From: Bugula neritina
Taxonomy: Eukaryota; Bryozoa; Gymnolaemata; Cheilostomatida; Bugulidae
Length of the DNA: 64,000 nt
NCBI GenBank assembly: GCA_964035545.1
Contig: OZ037772.1
Span: 9,397,150 to 9,461,149, forward strand
Direction of reading: 5' to 3'
The position numbers and the translations under genes were made by a program. The stretch's first letter is position 1. Each line of letters starts with the position of its first letter. The notes beneath the pieces were generated by a model, which was given only the letters and a program-made list of their open reading frames with translations, ran no database searches and was not told where the DNA came from. Below, piece by piece: positions 21,601-33,297 of this stretch.

Positions 21601-22707
21601 GTGATTGCTTGTACACTTCAATGTCTATTTCCATATGTGATTCTTTGTAGAGAGCTGTGTGAAGCTGACAAAAATATATTAAACAGTTGTATTTGTGTAT
21701 ATTGGCTAGAAAATTCAATGCAACAAAATTTGGTAAAAAGGTGATTGATTTAAAAAAGTTGACTGATGGCGTGTAAAAAAATCAAATACTGGGGGAGTTA
21801 CTTTTTATATTTTATATATCAATTGAATAAACAGTTTATTATAATTGACTGGTGCTTGGTTGTACACCTCAATGTCTATTTTGTTATGAAATTCTCTGTA
21901 GAGAATTCTATATAATATAATGAACAACTGCTATATGCTCTTGGCAAGGATGAATAGTTCATTTACGTTTAACTCTTCATAAGGGTGTATATGCGAATAT
22001 ATGATGGCTATAGCCATCATAAATTTGCATCAACACTATACATGCAAACCATGCAGTGACATACAAAGATTTGCCCTCCATTATATTTAAGAATTATTAC
22101 CTTTTGATGGTCAGTACAGAATTTTTCTCCACATGTAATACAAAAGCAAATGGCTATTTGACCTTGACATCCATAAGCTGTACAATACAAAGTATCCAGG
22201 TCAGACTTGCCATCTTCTGTTTCAACTTTTTGTAGTTCTTCAAAGTTTAGAGTTTCATGTAATCCTCTGTATAATAAACTGTATTGTGATAAACCTTAAA
22301 TAACCTTGAATATCCTTAGATAGAAATATTAGTTTAAGCACTTTCAAAGATGGGTAAAAAAATTTTTTGGCTTTGCATAACTTTGTAAAACCTACTCAGA
22401 AAAAACTATAAAAAAATTAAACTTTTCAACTGCTGGCTGATAAAAGATTGTTTGCAATAAAGATACCCAATGGTAGCTAACCAAGTGTTGTAGGTTTGAA
22501 AAAACCTTCAACCATACGTGAATCTATTTTTCTAATAACTCACCCACAGGTAGGGCAGGTCACAGAGCCATGTTGGTTGTAGTATCCTTCAATACAATTC
22601 AAACAGAATACATGCTGACAAGGCAGCTCTCTTGGATCTATCATAGACTCTATTCTGGATGCACAGAAACCACATTCATATTCTGGGGGTAAGTGTTGGG
22701 CAGCCAT
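18625..22707 (-). CDS. TRIM/NHL-like RING E3 ligase, copy 2
   Basis: Seven exons join in frame to 589 residues: 22544-22707, 22101-22266, 21484-21664, 20793-20992, 20164-20431, 19029-19694 and 18625-18749 (1770 bases with stop). Start MAAQ at 22707. Domains: C3HC4 RING (about 15-53), B-box 1 (about 75-108, CQGQIAICFCITC), B-box 2 (about 135-180, CEQHGELLIKACKKC), coiled coil (about 180-320) and a C-terminal NHL/beta-propeller-like region (about 330-589) with DGLIYVAARSSKKIFVV. Family role: RING-dependent ubiquitin ligation, with the propeller binding substrate. The last exon is my choice: a donor at CAAG/GTGCTG (19027) joins GELLQTFFHEKLPPAGVPS and continues the NHL pattern. Without it the frame runs on to 18919 as non-conserved sequence. 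Which TRIM/NHL member this matches cannot be told by eye. Confidence 0.88.
21185..21405 (+). mobile_element. tRNA-derived SINE (family 1)
   Basis: Begins GGGAGCAGCCGAAGTCTAAG and has the B-box-like GGGTTTGAGCCCC, then GGTGATGTTAGGAAGAGCAT and a tail with GGGTTTCTCACAGGAATAGC. It lies in the intron between the B-box 2 and coiled-coil exons of TRIM-like copy 2. Confidence 0.85.
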
Positions 22708-24651
22708 ATTGGTCAGAATATGATGACGTCAAAGCCTAAAAAATAATTCCAATTATTATATTTGTAACAATATCCCATAGCAAGAAATCATTTTGTCTGG
22801 GCTGAAAATTAAATAACCAGCACTTTTTTTCAATTAAAGTTCATTATTATTATATTGAAATATAACAGAGGTTTTACAGTCTTGTTCAAACCATATAGAA
22901 AACTATGTCAATGAGCAAATAGGATTTTTCTGTATCATTTTATATTATGTTTTATATTGTCCTAATTTGTAGAAATGGCCGTAAACATGTCATGAAACAC
23001 CTAAGCGCTCTATAACAAAGGCATAATAAATCTTATAGGCTGTGTAGTATTTATGTTATATAATGCACGGACTGCAACAAATTAGATAGATTTCTTGTGT
23101 GCAACTACAATAAAAGCACCTAGTACTATCCTGTAAAATGATTATTCTCTGCAATGCACTGATATGTACAACTTCTGGCAGTCAATAACTAGTGATAGTA
23201 AATCTGTGCCAAATACAAGTAGGTAGTTGAACAGATTCATTTGGTATAAAATTTATTACAACATGTAATAGAAACATATTGTGACCGCTAGCTGGCAATG
23301 AACGAATAGTAAAAGTGTAATCATTGTTTAGTTCTTAGACCGAGAGAAGAAACCTCCAATCTATTAGTTAAACACAATTATGTTATAACTAAACAAAGCT
23401 GGTGAAATGTATACAACAGTGATATATTGAACTCATTACCACTACTAGTAGATACCGATCACAATTTCAAACAAAATAAAAATACATATTCATAAATTTC
23501 ATAGAAGGTTCACTTCACAGCTATGTAAATAAAATGTGCTACAACAAATAATTAATTATACAATACAATGCAGTGCCTATAATATAGTAGTGCCAAACTG
23601 AATAGTTTATATATCCTTTAAGACTGAATAAGTAACTCACTAGTAATACTACTAGTACTAGTATTACTACTACCAACACTACTGCTATTACTGCTGCTGC
23701 TACAACTACTACTGCTACTACTATACTAGGCCTACCACTACTATACTGCTATTACTTCTGGTAGTACTGCTACTACTGCTATAATGCCAGCACTACCACT
23801 AGTACTACCACTGCTAATAGTACTACTACTACTGCTACTACTACTACTAGCTGACAATATCAATATGAATATTAATATCAGTATCATATGCTTACAAAAC
23901 AAATATTACCAGTAGTTTAAGTATAAGTAACACTGCATTACTATTAGTATTACTATTACTATTGCTGAGTATTAGCAGCACTATTGCTATTAGTATTACT
24001 ATTAGTATTACTATTAGTATTAGATTTAGTATTACTATTAATATTAGTATTAGAAATACTGTACACAAGTGATGTACTACTACTAGTAGTAGTACTACGC
24101 TGAGCCTAATATACTAATAGTAATGCTTATACTTAAGTTATATTATATTTATTATTTATATAATATTATTATCATTATGATTATTATTATTAATACTAAT
24201 AGTAATTCTAATAGCAAACTCGCACATTTTGCATTATCATTATGATTAATGTATCAGTTGATATTAACTAACAACAGACACAAACTATATACTATACCAG
24301 GAAACCAATATTCAACAATATAGTGTAGTTCAACTACTCACCGGTTAAATTGATAATTGATGATAACTGACAAGCAGTATGAGTATGACTACCCGTGAAA
24401 TTGAATTCAATAACTCAGCTGTTGGTCAGTTCGATCTCTTCACGAGTATCAAAGCAAATGCAAATTGAAATACACTACTCGGCACTACAGCCTTGGTTCC
24501 TAATTGTTAGTAGTTTTCTATGTGAATTTACACTGATGTGAAGCTTTCAATGCAGCTATTGATTTAAGGCTAGAAAGGGGAAGTCCCTAGTTATTGCGAT
24601 ACGGAGAACCACTTGAAAGAGGTAGTACTAAATGTTTAGCTCAGTATAAAC
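22708..24651. repeat. Upstream of TRIM copy 2: trinucleotide-rich, no gene seen
   Basis: AT-rich non-coding DNA. It contains interrupted ACT/CTG/TAG-type trinucleotide runs at 23640-23860 and TAT/TAG runs at 23930-24110. Two short lines starting GGGGAAGTCCCTA occur at 24596 and 24653. Confidence 0.7.
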
Positions 24652-25010
24652 AGGGGAAGTCCCTAACTTATCACATGATCAACCCCAGGGTTCAGCAGTA
24701 GCTATAGGCCTATTATTAATATATAGTAATAAGCGTATGTAATTTGTTGATGATAGGCATCACTATAGTGAAGTATTTCAGTGAAAAGACATTAATCTCG
24801 CCATGACAAGCTCACTTACTAGTTATATCATTGCCTGAAAACAATCATGATGATAGTAACACTATTGAACTTTGACTGCTAACTTCTGATATTACTGCTG
24901 CTGCTGTTGCTGCTACTACTACTAGTAGTAAAGCTACTATTACTGTATACGGAGATGATATACTATATAAAGTATATAATTGTACTGAGCTGGTATATAG
25001 GCTACTGTAA
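24652..25010. repeat. Duplicate of 5241-5600
   Basis: The uninterrupted counterpart of the segment next to the BEL element (see 5241-5600). It serves as the empty-site allele for that insertion. Confidence 0.8.
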
Positions 25011-26632
25011 GTAGATGATATACTGTATAACATAATAACGTGACATGCTGCATATAACAAGCTCATTTGTTTTATTTATTTCATAAAGTCAAGACAATAT
25101 TTGTTATGATAACTCAACACCAAACTGAATAATACAACAATTTACTGCATTGAGCTGTTTCAATTAATTAAACTAATATAAAGCAAAGCAAAGTATTAAC
25201 ATATTATCATGATTTTTAGTTTGTGAGCAAAATGTTAAAAATAAGAAACTATTTGCTTGAACATTTCCTTTGAATTTTTAAAACAATAATATTTTAATAC
25301 AAAATATGATGATGAAACAATACAAAGTACACGCATACTTGAGAGTGCTGGCATTTTATAGCTAAAGGAATGATCTAGAAAGACCAGACAAGTTTAGCTT
25401 TTGGCAAAATAAAAGCGATTTATGATAAAACATCTCTTTTTATTCATTTGGAGGACAACTTTGTTTACAACTCTATGCCTAGAAAATGTGATTCTCTTCA
25501 AAAAAATCAGCAGCAATAATTTTGAAAAATAATTGCTTCAACTGGGATTCTAACCACAGACCTCTGACTTGCAAGCAGGCGCACTAACCAATTACGCTTT
25601 ACCACGTAGGCTGCTGCATGGGTTAACTCAACACTACAATTTTCTGCTTGTTTCATCAATTAGAAAGCAGTTTCCTGGTAAGTTTTTTTTAAATTGAAAG
25701 CTTCAATTTTAAATTAAAACAAAATTGTACTTTTTATTCTTTGTGCGGTTAATGTTTTGCTCAATTTATACAAATGTAGGTATTATATATTCATATCAAT
25801 TTAATTTGCAAGATAAATAGGTTTAAATTTATAACTTTATGCTTGCATCTATAAAACTATGTAACGTTACTTATTTTTAATAATCTATATTTCACTTCTG
25901 TTATTTGGGCAGCTATATTGCATATATAATTTACTATAATATTTAAACTATTGTTGAAATAACATTCATTGTTTAATTATCTATAACTATATATAGTTGA
26001 TTACTAATGCAATAATTCACAGGCAGTAGAAAGCTCTGATTGGTTAACTTGCTTTTCCCACATGCAGCCTTAGCACTTCAATTTGTTACTATTCTAATGC
26101 TATCACCTACTCAAGGGCAACTAGTTAAGTTTACTGTTATAATATTGAACCTTGGGCTAAGAATTTTGAATTTGAAATTTTACTTTGCGTTAAACACGCT
26201 GTTTTGCACAACGTGACCATCCATTACTTCTGCTTATTTATGAAATCATCTCAACTTTATGACAATGCTGCTGTGGTTTTGAATAAACTTGTAATACATA
26301 CAATATAATGTATTAAAGACTAACTCAACAAGTAGCAACAGGTTTGTAAATGTATAATAACTTTCATTTTCACTATTTCTATTCACGTCTATAGAAATTT
26401 CAATGTTTTAACCTCTTTTTATTTTAGCAAACACACTGAATTTGATTTTTTTGACCAGTAAAATTGATGACTTTACTAAATTTTAAAGTAATGAAATGTT
26501 AAGAGTTATATTTAGCAAATTATTATTTAGCATTTGACATCGAAATTAAAATAATGCATATACTCATATGCTGAATCTACAACCTACTATAATGCAATGT
26601 TGATGTGAGAGTCCTTCTTTTTATCTTCATGT
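25011..26632. other. Non-coding AT-rich stretch with one tRNA-like repeat
   Basis: No convincing exon on either strand. Minus strand 25540-25625 is tRNA-like: an A-box-like TTGGTTAGTGCG, an anticodon-arm-like CTTGCAAGTCAGAGG and a B-box-like GGTTAGAATCCC. It shares the CTTGCAAG.CAGAGG core with 47490-47575, so it is probably a second SINE family rather than a working tRNA. Confidence 0.55.
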
Positions 26633-26656
26633 GGGTTTGGGGTTTGGGGTTTGGGG
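26633..26656 (+). other. G-quadruplex-forming GGGGTTT heptamer tract
   Basis: Four G-tracts (GGG, GGGG, GGGG, GGGG) separated by TTT loops, a textbook intramolecular quadruplex pattern. It lies 287 bases before the start codon of the small plus-strand gene at 26943. Confidence 0.8.
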
Positions 26657-26942
26657 TCACCGTTTTGATATAATATTTATAATTATACTATTTGTTCTCT
26701 GTAGCTCAATATGTTGGAATATAAAAAATAACCGCATTTAAAATCAAACACTTTGTAGTAATTGGTATATGGAATAGTTGACTATACCAAAGTAACCGTA
26801 ACTTAGTTATTCTATTATCACAGATAGTCGAATTTCTCGTGGGAATCAACATTGACTACAGCTTCATGGCAAGCAGAGCATATAGTTGTCATGTGAGCAG
26901 TATTTGTACCTCAACCTGCACCTGATATTTAGACCACACAAT

Positions 26943-27400
26943 ATGGACAAAATTGAATCCATCTGTAACAGTATTACCAAAGCTTTCCACAAACAACTTC
27001 ATAAATATTTTGAGGTAAGGCTGTCAGAAAAATTAACACTTGGCAGCAATAGTAGCAAAATAAAAACCAGATCACAACAGTGATTAAATGTGATTTATAG
27101 TAAGAAAAACTATTTATATTTTGAGTTAAAATTTTAAAAACATTTGATCCAATGTCGAAAAACTTTATCAAAACTTTTTTTCATGATTAAGAAATTTAAT
27201 AATTCTGATTTTTATGCATCTTTCATTTTATTGTCTAGGGTTTATTACAAATTGTAAAGATAATATTATGCCTATTGTTTTACTACAGTTCCCATGGCAA
27301 CATATTTGTTTACAAAGTTTTTTTGACCTTGACCTTTTAGGTGAGAGAGTCAAAGTCAACAGAATTCACCTGCCACACCTCTAACAGGAACTTCAGCTAA
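26943..27400 (+). CDS. Possible two-exon small protein, unknown function
   Basis: Exon 1 at 26943-27014 (24 codons, MDKIESICNSITKAFHK...YFE) ends in a strong GTAAGG donor. The next good acceptor (TTGACCTTTTAG) opens exon 2 at 27341-27400, which continues in phase 0 for 19 codons to TAA. The product is 43 residues, with an amphipathic-helix-like first half. It is one of the few plus-strand candidates. It could be only the first exon of a longer transcript, or chance. Nothing identifies its role. Confidence 0.35.
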
Positions 27401-28139
27401 ACTAATGAAGTCAGACAACTCTAACTGCTCATTCTCTCAACAAGGTTACCACAATATTATTATGTTATATTATAATTATATATTATATTATGATATATTA
27501 TTATACAACACTTCTAATCTTATGATCACACTTATATCTTTGTGATGTACTTGTTTTACTAATTAATATTTCATATTTGCAAATGTGAAATTTTCTAGTG
27601 AAAAGTGGTTTTCCCTGAAATGCTAGATAAATAGGGTTTGCTGAAGTGAATGTCACAAAAATAATGAAAAACGCAGTTGCTCATGGCACGACTTCTTCCC
27701 CCCCCCCTCAGTTGTTATTCTAGCATTTTTAAATTGATAAAACAAATGCACAAAATTATTTATAGAGTTTTTTCAATTTCAATATGAGAGACTAAAACTT
27801 ACGGAACTTTAAAAGCTAAGATTCTGAGTTTTCAGATAAAACTTGTCTCTATAGCACATTTTTTCCTTATTTTTAGAATTTTCTTCTCTCCTTTTTTTAA
27901 TGAATTTGTGAATTTAATCTTAATTGCTTAAATGTGCTAATTTGCATGCGACTGTAAACAAAACAGGTATTGAAGCATGGTTTACAAAATTGCAATTCTG
28001 GCAAAACTAAAATGTCTGCAGAGAGTCGGCGTCTTAACCAATTTTCGCCTAAATTATCATTTTCTATCACGCCCAGACATTTATACAATACTAAACAACC
28101 AATTAATGTAAGCATATTGATTACATAACATCAGCTTAT
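27401..28139. other. Non-coding stretch, nothing recognised
   Basis: AT-rich sequence with a C-run at 27699-27707. No exon-like block with matching splice sites was found. Confidence 0.5.
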
Positions 28140-28155
28140 CTTGTGATGATACCTC

Positions 28156-28465
28156 CTCATCGGATAATGGGGAGCCTCCATAGACGTCCTCGAACCTGTC
28201 AAGCGGGTTACCAGTCTCAGAGGCTACAAAATACATAAACTTGGTATTTTATAAACAAATTGTTATTGCAGAAAACGTGCCATCAGTTCCATAAACCTAT
28301 CCAGCTCTATGGGTGGTCCAAAACAACGAGCTGTAACAGAAATGATAACAATATATTGTTTTATGTATATTAGGTTCTATTTGCATGTTTCTACCACTTA
28401 TGTCAGCTTCAATCGCCTCACATATACCTCTGCAATCTCCTCTTCGCCAACTGGGAGCGTCACAG
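28156..28465 (-). pseudogene. Decayed copies of the L and R exons of the 31904-33201 gene
   Basis: 28400-28465 matches the LVGEEEVAEVCEQIEAF exon (here LPVGEEEIAEV...), but with a two-base insertion and a lost GT donor. 28263-28330 encodes ARCFGPPIELDRFMELMARF and ends in TAA. 28156-28223 encodes a related ASETGNPLDRFEDVYG block. Both resemble the LCEPQTELDKFMDFMDL exon at 31904-31993. I read this as a truncated older copy of the same modular gene. Confidence 0.5.
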
Positions 28466-29338
28466 CTAGATATAGCCCGTTTTAGGGTAGAAAATTTAGC
28501 TCTATACTATATGCTACAATAATCAAGATTTTAAAGATAATTTATATATAAGCAAAAGCTGATAGAACATGTAACAATTAAACCAAGATCTTGCCAAGAT
28601 GTTATAAATGCATGGGATACTTTCTAAATGCCAGTTCATGTAGGTCATTTAACTTAAAAAATGCATGTTTATAGTGAAATAGCATTTTAGGCTAAAATGT
28701 TATTTCTACCAAATAGCACAACATACAAACAACCTTCTATCATTTACATAAAAAAACAACCTACCAAATATGAATTTTTTCTCTGCCGTCTCGTTATAGA
28801 GAGATTAGACGAAGGTTACCATCTCATCCAGCCCACCCGGTTCTGCTTGGTCTCCAATTAACATACTTTTATGTCACCAAACTTTAAAAAAATTTTTCTC
28901 TCGACAAATGAAAAAAAAAGTAGCTACAACTTGACACCAGAAAAGAAGGAAAACTTTAATGTTTGTATGTAATTCAAGGAAACTATAAGAAAACAGCTCA
29001 GATGTTAGATTATAACAACACTTTTTCTGCAAATTATATAAAATTATTGCAGGCAGATTGTGTAAGTTCCATTCAATTGAAGCTACTAACATAATTGCTA
29101 TAACACATTGCAGATGCAAATGAATTCAATATATACAAGTCGTTTCCTAGTTAAGAGCTACTCACCAATTACCGCTTATAATGCTGTTGTCGTGGGAGCA
29201 GCTTGTTGTGTGACTCTTAGTGTGGCTTCAGGTGTTGCAGGTATTGTTGGTTCCTGGGTGGCCGATGGAACAGTTTTTGAGGTGACCTTTTTCAGTGTCT
29301 CTAGGCGTGGTAGAGAATGTTGCTCCTTGGGTGGCTAA

Positions 29339-29481
29339 TTAAGCAGTTTGTGGAGTGAGAGGTTGAGCTGCTTCTGCCATGGTCGGCTGCACCGCCTGTG
29401 GAGTTGGTGCCGTTGAGGCCCGGCACACCTTACTCACACACCCATCCCCATGAGGACACTTGATCTCCCAAATAGTCGAGG
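29339..29481 (-). other. CPHGDGC-type terminal exon
   Basis: A phase-1 acceptor (TTTGCAG) opens STIWEIKCPHGDGCVSKVCR, followed by an Ala/Pro/Gln-rich tail ending in TAA at 29339. It is one of four intact exons of this type. Beyond the stop a Thr/Pro-rich frame with shifts continues to about 29170 and looks decayed. It could be spliced to the first exon at 30466-30520 as an alternative to 29812-30023. Confidence 0.55.
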
Positions 29482-29603
29482 CTGCAAATAAATTTGACCA
29501 GTGTTTTTTAAGCAAATTAAATAATATCCATCATGGTTTACTTTGCCAAAATGCATTGATAAGTTTCCTTCCAAACCAAAACTTCATGAGATGCAAGTTA
29601 ATT

Positions 29604-29737
29604 CTACGGAGCAGCTTGTGGAGTGACCGGCTGAGCCGCTTTTCTCGCGTCCGGTCGTGCCACCTGTGGAGCTGGTGTCGTTGAGGTGCTGCACACCTTA
29701 CTCACACAGCCATCTCCATGAGGGCACTTGATCCAGT
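29604..29737 (-). other. CPHGDGC-type terminal exon
   Basis: A phase-1 exon encoding WIKCPHGDGCVSKVCSTST, a Pro/Ala-rich tail and TAG at 29604-29606. Same layout as the neighbouring terminal exons, and compatible with the upstream MGN first exon. Confidence 0.55.
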
Positions 29738-29811
29738 CTACAGATTAGCGTTATAGATTAACATTATCTTAATGACGTCAGATTTTTGAGTTAAAATTTT
29801 TCAAAATTAAA

Positions 29812-30520
29812 CTATTGCTTATTGACCGTTGGTGAAATGCAAGAGGTAACAGAGAGTGTTGGTGTTTGGCTGGCCTGTAGAGCCACTGGTAGAGTCAAAG
29901 GTTGAGCCACCTCTGGCATGGCCGGTTCTTTGGTCTGAGAAGCGGGTGCTGTCAAGGCCCGGCACACCTTACTCCCACAGCCATCTGTATGAGGGCACTG
30001 GATCTTCCATATGACAGTTGCAACTAAATTTGACCAAAGCTGTGAACCAATGTCTACTAGAACAACATAAAACAGTATAGAAATATTTAACTTCAAAGTA
30101 AAAAAATTGTTGAAGAGATCATTCATACTTTTAGTCTAGCTGTACTTTCTGGCAATTAACAAGTTAGCAAACTTAGATAAGATGAGAACCCTAAACCATA
30201 TACTATGACCTTTATCCTATTGTATATTATAGCTTTTACAATATTTACTAGTATTGTTATTACTAAAGTTTCAAACTATTTTCCTGTTTATGATTGAAAT
30301 TCTAGTGTAGCTCTATATTATTTTTCTTCCATAAAACAAAAATATGAGCCCAAAAACTATAGTTTAGGATTTCAACTACATTTAAACTCACAAGATATAT
30401 GTAAAGTTCTAATTATCATTCTGACAGGGTTAAAAAGTAAAATGCAAGACATTTTATAAATTTACCAAGTTTTTCGCAGTTTTTAGTTTTCTTAGCGGTT
30501 GTAGTCTCGGTATTTCCCAT
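29812..30520 (-). CDS. Small MGN / CPHTDGC protein, two exons, unknown function
   Basis: Exon 1 (30466-30520) encodes MGNTETTTAKKTKNCEKL and ends in phase 1 at a GTAAAT donor. Exon 2 (29812-30023) continues V-A-T-V-I-W-K-I-Q, then CPHTDGCGSKVCR and a Pro/Thr/Ala-rich tail to TAG. Together they make 267 bases, 88 residues. The start MGNT resembles an N-myristoylation signal (Gly2, small residue at 5-6). The C-x-H-x3-C-x4-C cluster might bind a metal. At least three more terminal exons and three more MGN first exons lie nearby with the same intron phase, so this may be one isoform of a multi-exon locus or one of several tiny genes. I do not recognise the family. Confidence 0.55.
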
Positions 30521-30641
30521 ATTACCTATTATAATTTAAATGCAGCGTTTAGTGTTAGTGAGAGTATTCAGTAGCGATGCCGTGACAAACGATAGTGTCA
30601 TCACACTACTGTTTCGTTGAACATTTGAACTTTAGTGTAAC

Positions 30642-30781
30642 TCAAAATATGAAACTAAAACTTGGGATGACCGGTTGTGTCACATCTGCCATGGCCGGCT
30701 GCACCGTCAGTAGAGCTGGTGCTGCTAAGGCCCTGCACACCTTACTTATGCAACCATCCCCATAAGGGCACTTAACCGGCT
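30642..30781 (-). other. CPYGDGC-type terminal exon
   Basis: A phase-1 acceptor (TTTATAG) opens PVKCPYGDGCISKVCRALA, a tail and TGA at 30642-30644. It lies upstream of the 30520 start, so it must belong to a transcript starting further right (for example at 34479 or 34549). Confidence 0.55.
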
Positions 30782-30966
30782 CTATAAATTAGCGTTATAG
30801 ATTAACATTCTATTAAAATAACATCAGATTTTTGAGTTATAATTTAGTACCATTTCAAAATTAAACTTTTAAGTATTTTAAAAGTAGTTTTTATGCAAGG
30901 CATGGTTGAAGGCTTTGATTCTTAAAACAAAGAGCCTAATAAAGCTTTTTGAATTTAGTTTGGTTT

Positions 30967-31153
30967 TTATTGAGCTGTTGAACTTCTTGCCAACACAGTT
31001 TGCGGCAACATAGGGGGAAATTCACTGAGCTGTATAAAAATTATGCTGCCTTTAGAAGTTCTGCATGATGCATGTGGTGTTGCTGTTTTTCTAATGCTGT
31101 CTAAAGGGTGCTGTGCCAAATTAGTCATTACAGTTGCGGTGGAAACACTATAT
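30967..31153 (-). other. Possible terminal exon with overlapping poly(A) signal
   Basis: After an acceptor at CATATAG (31154) the frame VSTATVMTNLAQHPLDSIRK runs about 60 residues to TAA. The stop overlaps an AATAAA. It needs a phase-2 donor, unlike its neighbours, and I could not assign its partner exon. The surrounding 30782-31903 is otherwise non-coding. Confidence 0.3.
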
Positions 31154-31903
31154 GAAAAATATAACATAATTTTTTAAAGTCCCAAATGTTTTGAAAATAT
31201 TTTTTTTCTTTTTAATGAACAGACACTTGGCTATTCAAAGATGACTACATATGAATAGTTTGCCATGTTTATTAAACAAAAAAAGAAAAGCTTGCAATAA
31301 AAGTGACTGCTTTTTAACAGCAGAAAATAGAGTACAGGCTTTTTGTAAACAGTATCCCACATGGGCACTGATTCTTTAGACATTTGCTGACAATATTATC
31401 TCTCCCCTCAGTTATAGTTAGTTGTGCAAAAACTTTGTTGTAGACCATTCTCCTTGCTTCTCATCTCAAAACAACAAATATATTACTTTGCATAAAAATT
31501 TTAATTATTAATAAAATTCACATACTTGTCTTATATAAGCACCTCTTAAATAGTGCATATATAGCCTACTAAAGCACGTACTCCAATTGCATTGGCTGCT
31601 CTGATTATCAACAACTGGACATTTATATGTAGCTCTCTAGAATATGCCTAAACTAGCGTTGCTTCTGCAGGAATTTTAGAACTTAGACATTTTTACTGCT
31701 GCTTACAAAAAAGTTCTATTATCACAACATTATAGTAATGAGGTGCTACAAATATTTTTATATATATTGTGTGCCCATGGAAAATAGGCGCATCTTTTTT
31801 TGCTGCTCGGCAAATACGAGTAATTATAAAAACCAAAAATTACTCCTAATTGCCAGCACAAATTATATAATATAATTATACTGATTATCTAACATAAACC
31901 AAC

Positions 31904-33201
31904 CTGGTGCATGTTTTTCCTCATCTGATGAGGAACTCAGATCCATAAAATCCATGAACTTGTCCAGCTCTGTCTGGGGCTCACAAAGACGCGCTGTAAT
32001 TAAAAAAATATATTATTATTTTATGTGTAATAAGCATCACTTGCATGTTTGTAACACTTGCATAAGCCTCAATCCGCTCGCAGACTTCAGTTACCTCCTC
32101 TTCACTGACTGGGAGCAACAGAGCTATAATATATAATATCTATTTTAGTTTAAAACAATAGACTTTATATGCACTAATAATTTTGGTTGTGAATAGAACT
32201 TATGTGTGTAAAATCTGAAACTACAGTCCAAAGCACTCACCAGATGCAACCGTGGGGTCTGGCACAATCAACCCGTTGCCACCAGAAACCTCCACCCTGA
32301 AAACGCGATAGAGAGCCGAGGTACAACTGGGCTCAAGAGTCACCGTGAATGGATACTAAAATTGACAGAAAGTCTTCTTTGAGCACAAGGTAAATTTGTA
32401 TGCAAGAACCTACATTTATAAAGGCCAAGCTCATGCATATTAACTCATTATTAGTTTTAAATAATGTGACAATAAGTTGATCTACTCTGTTAAATAGAAA
32501 AAAACCCGGGCTATGAAAGTTGATATATGTTATTCACAGACTACATTACTTGAGTATCTGTAACACTTACAAAAGCCTCAATCTGCTCGCAGACTTCAGC
32601 CACCTCCTCTTCACCGACTAGGAGCAACAGAGCTAAATATAATATAAAATCAGTTTGAGATTAAAACAATAGATTTTATATGCACTGATCATTATAGTTG
32701 AGAACAGAATTAATGTGTGTAAAAGCTGAAGCCACAATCCAAAGTCTTTATTTTCAAGTCCATATTTACTTCAATTTCTAAAAAATTTGCACAAGTAACT
32801 TTATAGATAAGTTCCTTCAAAGCACTCACCAGATACAACCGTGGTGTCCGGCACAATCAACCCATTGCCACCAGAAACCTCCACCCTGAAAACCCGATAG
32901 AAAGCTGAGGCGCAACTGGGCTCAAGAGTCACACTGGATGGATACTAAAATTAGCAAGAAGTCTTCTTTGAGCACAAACAAAACACATTTGTATGCAAGA
33001 ACTTATTTACAGAGGTCAATTCATGCGAATTAACTCTTTAATAGTTTTAAATAATGTGACGGGAAATTGACACTGTCTGTTTAAATAGAACAATAAGTTG
33101 GAATAAGAAAGTTGATATACATTATTCACAGACACTTACGAAAGCCTCAATCTGCTCGCAGACCTCAGCTACCTCCTCTTCACCGACTAGGAGCAACAGA
33201 G
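31904..33201 (-). CDS. Modular gene with duplicated two-exon unit, partial, unknown
   Basis: Ordered exons: L1 33140-33201, Y1 32830-32944, L2 32571-32632, Y2 32241-32355, L3 32062-32123, R1 31904-31993. L exons (62 bp, phase 1 to 0) encode LLLLVGEEEVAEVCEQIEAF. Y exons (115 bp, phase 0 to 1) encode YPSSVTLEPSCASAFYRVF followed by RVEVSGGNGLIVPDTTVVSG. L1-Y1-L2-Y2-R1 joins in frame. L3 does not fit before R1 and uses a GCAAGT donor instead of GT, so it is probably an orphan or a skipped exon. R1 adds LCEPQTELDKFMDFMDLSS and an acidic tail, ending in phase 1 toward an unseen exon. No start exon is proven; the MGN first exon at 34431-34479 is phase-compatible. I do not recognise the domain. Confidence 0.55.
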
Positions 33202-33297
33202 CTAAATATAATATAAAATCAGTTTTAGGATAGTAAATAGCTGCTCCACTGTGGTTCAACAATATAAGCAAAAATTAATAGAGTGTGACTTACAAAG

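Noticed and set aside
25540-25625. Functional tRNA gene
   Set aside because: The tRNA-like arms have mismatched B-box bases and the same core recurs at 47490-47575 in decayed form, which fits a SINE head better.
31915-31950. Hammerhead core-like CTGATGAG at 31925
   Set aside because: No GAAA with a closable stem II follows, and the bases are part of a coding exon on the minus strand.
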